In this document: piece by piece, positions 22,352-26,187 of the stretch
Numbering within the stretch: position 1 is the stretch's first letter
Layout of the letters: each line of letters starts with the position of its first letter
Assembly (NCBI GenBank): GCA_026419775.2
Contig: JAOPGA020001219.1
Coordinates: 1-26,187 of the forward strand
Direction: 5' to 3'
Source of the DNA: Acrasis kona
Lineage: Eukaryota > Heterolobosea > Eutetramitea > Acrasida > Acrasidae
Length of the DNA stretch: 26,187 bases
Notes under the pieces: model-generated
The model's database searches: none
Told to the model about the DNA's origin: nothing
Seen by the model: the letters and a program-made list of their open reading frames with translations, nothing else
Program-made: the position numbers and the translations under genes

Positions 22352-22631
22352 ATGTACCCACCTTATGATAATGAACAGAACGACGAAATATTAGAGTATA
22401 GATAACCTGCTCCAACATTCATCCCCCTGCGATGGATGCTACACAGAACTTGACACTACAACATTTGAACAAGATGAGAACAACAATTCATGGACTATTC
22501 CATCATTGACATATGAAGATGTTGTGTACACTGTGATTCTATCCCCGGCCCTAGCAGGAAAAATAAAATTCTTATTTGTACTTATTCTTATTTGCACCCT
22601 ATTCGCATCGGACATCGAAAAGTATCAATGA
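22352..22631 (+). pseudogene. Coding-like stretch, unknown Cys-containing protein with hydrophobic end
   Basis: A frame opening at ATG 22352 (MYPPYDNEQNDEILEY) meets a stop after 17 codons. The next frame (+1) is open from 22401 to a TGA at 22629-22631 for 76 residues and has protein-like content: SSPCDGCYTELDTTTFEQ, then a strongly hydrophobic IKFLFVLILICTLFA followed by SDIEKYQ. The two acidic pieces meet at the frame change, so a single-base break or a missed splice is possible. I recognise no family. The open frame is seen; that it was ever a gene is inference. Confidence 0.25.
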
Positions 22632-23077
22632 GAATTAATAATAAAGCAGGTATAAGAATAAATAATACATCCATAGGACATTGAGGCATAGGGGTTTTAT
22701 CGGTGAACGGATTACCGATACTCTATCCAATATTATTTTGTAAAGGTAAATCGAATAGTTTATATATATCTGCCATCTGGGTATTGGTGCCCAAAATTTT
22801 TTTTGGTTTTAATTGACTCTTAATATACTATTGTGATGGTGCGTAAAGTTTTGATTGATTTTATATTACTAATGCGTCACACTGTGGGCGCTCCAAGATA
22901 TGCAGAGGAGGTCGAAATGATTTTTCATATGTTGAGTGTACACGAATGCATGTAACATGAGCCAACAGGACTTCGAATTGTAAACGATAAATGAACGTAA
23001 GCAATATTGTCATGAAGGAACACACACCAAATTGAATGAAGGAAGAAGAGGTTGAAGTTAACAAAATACAATTTTAT

Positions 23078-24031
23078 TTAGTTTAATAGGTGCAACAATG
23101 TATTGGCCGATGACTGAGCAGATAACAATGTTAGTGTTGCGAGAAGTGTTGGAGAGTGGAATTCATTTCTCTGCTCCATACATTCGATGTACACATCTCT
23201 TGGCTTTTTACCTGTGATTGGATAGTAGAGTGAAAATGGTACCATGGAGACGTCCTTTAATAAAACACTCAATAGGAGGCGGGCGACTCTGCCATTACCG
23301 TTTGAGAATGGATGTATGCGTAAGAATTCTGAGAAAAATACGGTGCCCAAGAAAATCGTTGCCTGTATTAGATCAGCTTCCTCAAGATTTTTCTCCTTAA
23401 TTTCTGCCAGCTCACTGGAAACAAAAGTAAAGAGAGTGTTCATTCGTTCTGGAATTGTTTGATATAACGCGTATGAAATGCTAGACCCCGCCGCTTGAAC
23501 GTTCTTCTCCCTAAATAAACCACAGTCATCAATAACATCACTACCAATGATTTTGTGAACATCGCATGCCAACTGACAAGAGAATTCAAAGTCCTTGTGT
23601 GTGCAAAAATCCTGTCCAAACAGATATACTGCTGCCTTGTATAGATTGACGAGTTTTTTTGATACTTTGCCTGCATTCTTGACTTTATACCAGGTCAGCT
23701 TTGGTTCAAGGTCGGTTAAATTATTTTCTATCAAGTCCGTGATGACATCTTGGGTGTTGAAGCTACAATCTGGAGGTATCTCTGATAGTCATATCTCATT
23801 AATGTACTTGGAGAACAGATACCTGAAGGAACCATAGTCGGTGTCGTCTAAATTGGTTTCTTTAAGGAGTTGGGTGGATTTCAGTATATCGTTGTAGCAG
23901 TTACTATGTGAAAAGAAAGTGTACTCGAACAATGGCTTCTGTTGGTATCCCATTTTCTTATTTGTTTCTCCTAATCTTTCCATGAACCTCTTGTTTATGC
24001 TGGCTGCGGGTTTAACCTTAAGTGCTGTCAT
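23078..24031 (-). CDS. Fic (fido) domain protein with N-terminal inhibitory motif, two exons
   Basis: Exon 2 (about 23781-23078) holds a Fic core: GLFREKNVQAAGS, then the active loop HPFSNGNGRVAR with catalytic His at about residue 223 of 300. Fic enzymes transfer AMP or other nucleotide-derived groups to protein Ser/Thr/Tyr; eukaryotic FICD acts on BiP. About 138 residues upstream is TDLIEN (residues 81-86), matching the inhibitory (S/T)xxxE(G/N) motif at a spacing close to that of FICD (class II). The Fic loop has Asn where Asp/Glu usually binds the metal. Exon 1 starts at ATG 24031. The splice is uncertain: donor GTTCCT (intron 23782-23832, 51 nt) keeps frame; the more usual-looking 41-nt intron 23782-23822 does not; a 60-nt intron ending in TTGTAG also keeps frame. 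No TM segment or signal peptide is seen. Confidence 0.8.
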
Positions 24032-24388
24032 TGTGTGTTCTTGTTTCTTGTTCGTCAACGAAGTTTTCTAAAATTTTTTAAATTCCTCAAATGATACCTA
24101 TTTTAGAACTAGGGCGCAACTTATATAAAAATAATTATTCAACCATTTTATTGCCATTGGTACGTAGACAACACCAACAGATGCTTACTCTACTAGGTTA
24201 GTTTTTTGGACGTGCGAATTATAAGGTTTTGAATTATCAAGCGGTTTAATTTCTGAGTTGATTGTCCATTAAATGTAGTAGCTGCTGACCATTGCGAGTA
24301 CTTTTTACATTAATGTCGTGCCAATTAAACCTACTGATGGGATAAACATTGTTGACTTTCAATGAAAATTATTTTCGTTTAAAATAGC

Positions 24389-24421
24389 GAAAGTGTTTCG
24401 AAAGTGTTTCGAAAGCTTTCG
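24389..24421. repeat. Short tandem repeat ending in a palindrome
   Basis: GAAAGTGTTTC occurs twice head to tail (24389-24399, 24400-24410) and is followed by GAAAGCTTTCG; CGAAAGCTTTCG (24410-24421) is a perfect 12-bp palindrome. Each 11-bp unit is itself nearly self-complementary (GAAA...TTTC). This could be a protein-binding site cluster or simple slippage. Confidence 0.6.
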
Positions 24422-24622
24422 TTAGGAGCCCTAATTTGAATTGTGTGGAATACGCTCTTGAATTTGTCACATTGGGATTATTGCACAAACTGCTCTTTGT
24501 CAATGCTCGGTGATCTTAATGTGTGCATATTGTCGCTATTGGTAGTAATTATGATATTCTTGTTATGTGATTGATGCTTGAAGATAATAGAGATTCTGAT
24601 TTCTGTTGCCATTCTCTTGCAT

Positions 24623-24795
24623 GCCAAATGCTTTGTAAGTGGAACCTGAGCTTAGCGGTACATCATAAGTTTCCTATAATAACGCGAGCGAAGTGAGCTA
24701 TGGTTGTGAGACTTGTGGTGAAGAGAGTGTTGGACTTTGTCGGAGCGGTAGCGACTAGTGAAGTGAACTCTTAATTTCTGGATGTACCATTTGGC
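24623..24795. repeat. Inverted-repeat-bracketed purine-skewed patch
   Basis: GCCAAAT (24623-24629) pairs with ATTTGGC (24789-24795), and GGTACATC (24657-24664) pairs with GATGTACC (24781-24788). The two right-hand arms are contiguous; the left-hand arms are split by 27 bases. The interior is G/A-rich on the plus strand (GCGAGCGAAGTGAGC, and TAGTGAAGTGAAC further on) and clearly less AT-rich than its flanks. It could be a small foldback element or an unidentified RNA; there is no clear target duplication. Confidence 0.35.
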
Positions 24796-25448
24796 AAATA
24801 TTCGAATATAATTTGGTTAACCCCTCGTCATCAACTGACAAACCGTTTTTTGTAATCCTCACACTTCTGTGAACGGCTCAATTCGTGAAGTCCTACCTAG
24901 CAGTCACTCCAGGTCAAGTTGTAGCATAGGTACTACCCAACATCAAACTGTATAACGATTTAGTGTACAAACCAAACAAAAAGGTAGAGAATGATAATAT
25001 AGTATCAGAAGTGCAAATGTTTTATTGCCCATGCAATAATTGTATAATAATACAATAGAAGCAAAATAAGCAGCAAGGGTTTATCGTAATACAATTCATG
25101 ACATTTTTATACCAAATGAGTACTTTGATGAACGTTTGTTCACTCAGTTCAACGTTATCACCAGGAGTGCAGTTGCAGATAGNTGCTCATCAATCCTAGA
25201 ACCATGTTCAATTTAAGAAATTAACATCGTGTATAAAACGGAAAAGTAAAGAATACACATAGTGTCGTGTAATATAAATTAAAAACAGCAATAAACATTA
25301 ATGTCGTTAATTAATTTAGTGCATGAATGTAACAATACAGAATTCGAGTACGAATCTTTTGTACTACTGGTGGGGATAATCGTAATAAAATTTGCTCTTC
25401 ATCTTTCTTCAAGATACATAGCACATAAAAATAAGCATATATGCCACT

Positions 25449-25838
25449 CTAGAATTCCTTGTGGTGTCCTCGTATACAATTAAAGTTAACCCTTGTCACA
25501 TCACAATGCCTTATAGCGACTGTTGTATTTATTTGTTCAAACTCAGCGTCGCAGCCTTCAAGGTCCTCTGACCCAAATACAAATATATATGCTGGATCTG
25601 CTGAACTATCATTGTATTGGTAAATGCGGGTACTGTTCTATTTTACATAGAGTTTTGAAGGCTGAGTCTCCTATGTTCTTGTTTAGACTTTTGAGCGGTA
25701 ATCAATTAGTCGATTGTACTCACCGCCACTCTGGCACACCAAACAGTCTTCATTTGAATGGGTGGGATGTGTAGTGCAACTCACATAAACTACACGTGCA
25801 TCATTTCTTGTTGTATTTAAAAGCTGCAATTTACCTCG
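25449..25838 (-). CDS. Possible 3' part of an unknown gene, exon structure unresolved
   Basis: On the minus strand one reading frame is protein-like in two blocks: about 25838-25689 (ending NRLIDYRSK; contains SCTTHPTHSNEDCLVCQSGG) and 25637-25449 (62 residues, containing IFVFGSEDLEGCDAEFEQI and ending GHHKEF, TAG stop). A 51-nt gap, 25638-25688, with GT-AG ends (GTCTAA...ATAG) would join them in frame, but that donor is unlike the others here. The gap is itself open in another frame. I recognise no family and find no start. An 83-codon frame on the opposite strand (25523-25774) competes with this reading. Confidence 0.35.
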
Positions 25839-26052
25839 ACATGTTCAAAATTTTTGTTGAAAGTTTGGCAAAAGTGCAGCATCTTCAACAAAGCTTACAA
25901 AATATTATTGAATCACAACGTCCACAACATTACAGGGCAATATCATGAACCAATGATATGTTACATTATAAATGCACCAATTTTTATAGGGCAATGGATT
26001 AAAAATCGAATTCATGCTAACGACGACAAACGACCACAAACGACGAACAACA

Positions 26053-26187
26053 ATGAATGATCAATTTAAACCAAAGTATATAAACATCAAAGCTATTACA
26101 TACGCTTTCTTGTTATTGTGCATCATGTACAGTCGAGCCCTACAAGATTACCTTTTGGAAAAAAGATATCTAAAGAGTAGGGAAATG
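26053..26187 (+). CDS. N-terminus of a probable membrane protein (runs off right edge)
   Basis: An ATG at 26053 opens 45 codons to the window end without a stop. After a polar start (MNDQFKPKYINIK) comes a hydrophobic segment (AITYAFLLLCIMYS, residues about 14-27) that could be a signal anchor or uncleaved signal, then a charged helix-like stretch (LQDYLLEKRYLKSREM). Upstream, a TATA-like tract (AAAGTATATAAAC) lies inside the frame, so the start is not certain. No family can be assigned from this much sequence. Confidence 0.45.
   Translation, partial: MNDQFKPKYINIKAITYAFLLLCIMYSRALQDYLLEKRYLKSREM

Larger units (their letters stand above)
21806..23077. other. 1.3-kb region without a confident gene
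   Basis: This region lies between the convergent aldo-keto reductase and Fic genes. It holds a 39-codon frame with a Cys pair (21961-22080), a coding-like run with a hydrophobic tail (22352-22631), and AT-rich spacer. A 67-codon minus-strand frame (22861-23064) just past the Fic stop has a hydrophobic stretch but no family likeness. An A/T run lies near 22795-22805. I see no RNA gene. Confidence 0.4.
24032..25448. other. 1.4-kb AT-rich region with small repeats and no confident gene
   Basis: The region upstream of the Fic gene has no coding signal I trust. It holds a short tandem repeat ending in a palindrome (24389-24421) and a purine-skewed patch bracketed by inverted repeats (24623-24795). 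There is one unresolved base at 25183. A 60-codon plus-strand frame at 25301-25483 has one hydrophobic stretch (FVLLVGIIVIKFALHL) and could encode a tiny membrane protein, but nothing else supports it. Confidence 0.4.

Noticed and set aside
22861-23064. 67-codon minus-strand frame just past the Fic stop codon
   Set aside because: Its hydrophobic stretch and composition are compatible with chance; no link to the Fic protein and no domain.
25523-25774. 83-codon plus-strand frame opposite the unknown minus-strand coding signal
   Set aside because: Begins at TTG rather than ATG, and the minus-strand reading looks more protein-like; not fully excluded.
25854-26060. 68-codon plus-strand frame before the right-edge gene
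   Set aside because: AT-driven Ile/Asn/Lys/His composition, non-ATG start, and it overlaps the start of the next frame.
1-26187. Virus-like elements, LINE or DNA transposase genes, CRISPR arrays, rRNA
   Set aside because: I found no reverse transcriptase, integrase, capsid or transposase motifs, no spaced repeats and no rRNA-like sequence.

Overview
The window reads as nuclear DNA of a unicellular eukaryote. Genes lie on both strands with short gaps, the standard genetic code is used (TAA, TAG and TGA all end frames), the DNA is AT-rich, and most genes carry very small GT-AG introns of 35-45 nt, often with a TTAAC/CTAAC-like branch site just before the acceptor. An SF-assemblin gene points to a lineage that builds flagellar root fibres. 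A flagellate or amoeboflagellate protist (for example a heterolobosean) would fit, but the lineage is inference. One ambiguous base (25183) and a few likely frame breaks suggest a draft assembly.

Layout. 1-176: start of an unknown minus-strand gene. 455-1425 (+): CRAL-TRIO/Sec14-like lipid-binding protein. 1542-2608 (-): SF-assemblin. 2709-3480 (-): THEM4-like hotdog thioesterase. 3783-4759 (+): secreted, surface-anchored trypsin-fold serine protease. 4794-18372 (-): a giant RNF213/mysterin-type AAA+ E3 ubiquitin ligase of about 4,499 residues, which takes up half the window. 19057-20449 (+): EF-hand, calcium-regulated mitochondrial carrier (SCaMC type). 20823-21805 (+): AKR7-type aldo-keto reductase. 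23078-24031 (-): Fic-domain protein with an N-terminal inhibitory motif. The last 2 kb is gene-poor, with a weak minus-strand coding signal at 25449-25838 and the start of a plus-strand membrane protein at 26053.

The genes do not form an obvious pathway. Two of them are post-translational modifiers of the kind used in stress or pathogen responses elsewhere: the RNF213-like ligase and the Fic protein. The most interesting points are: (i) the RNF213-like protein keeps both AAA+ ATP sites and a full RZ finger but has Gln where the RING finger needs its zinc-binding His; (ii) its last 12.5 kb is one uninterrupted exon in a region where other genes are cut by tiny introns; (iii) a 124-nt segment closed by a perfect 12-bp inverted repeat and filled with small hairpins lies between the giant gene and the carrier gene, a candidate structured RNA or small foldback element; (iv) the Fic motif has Asn in place of the usual acidic residue. 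I see no virus-like element, CRISPR array, rRNA or convincing tRNA.
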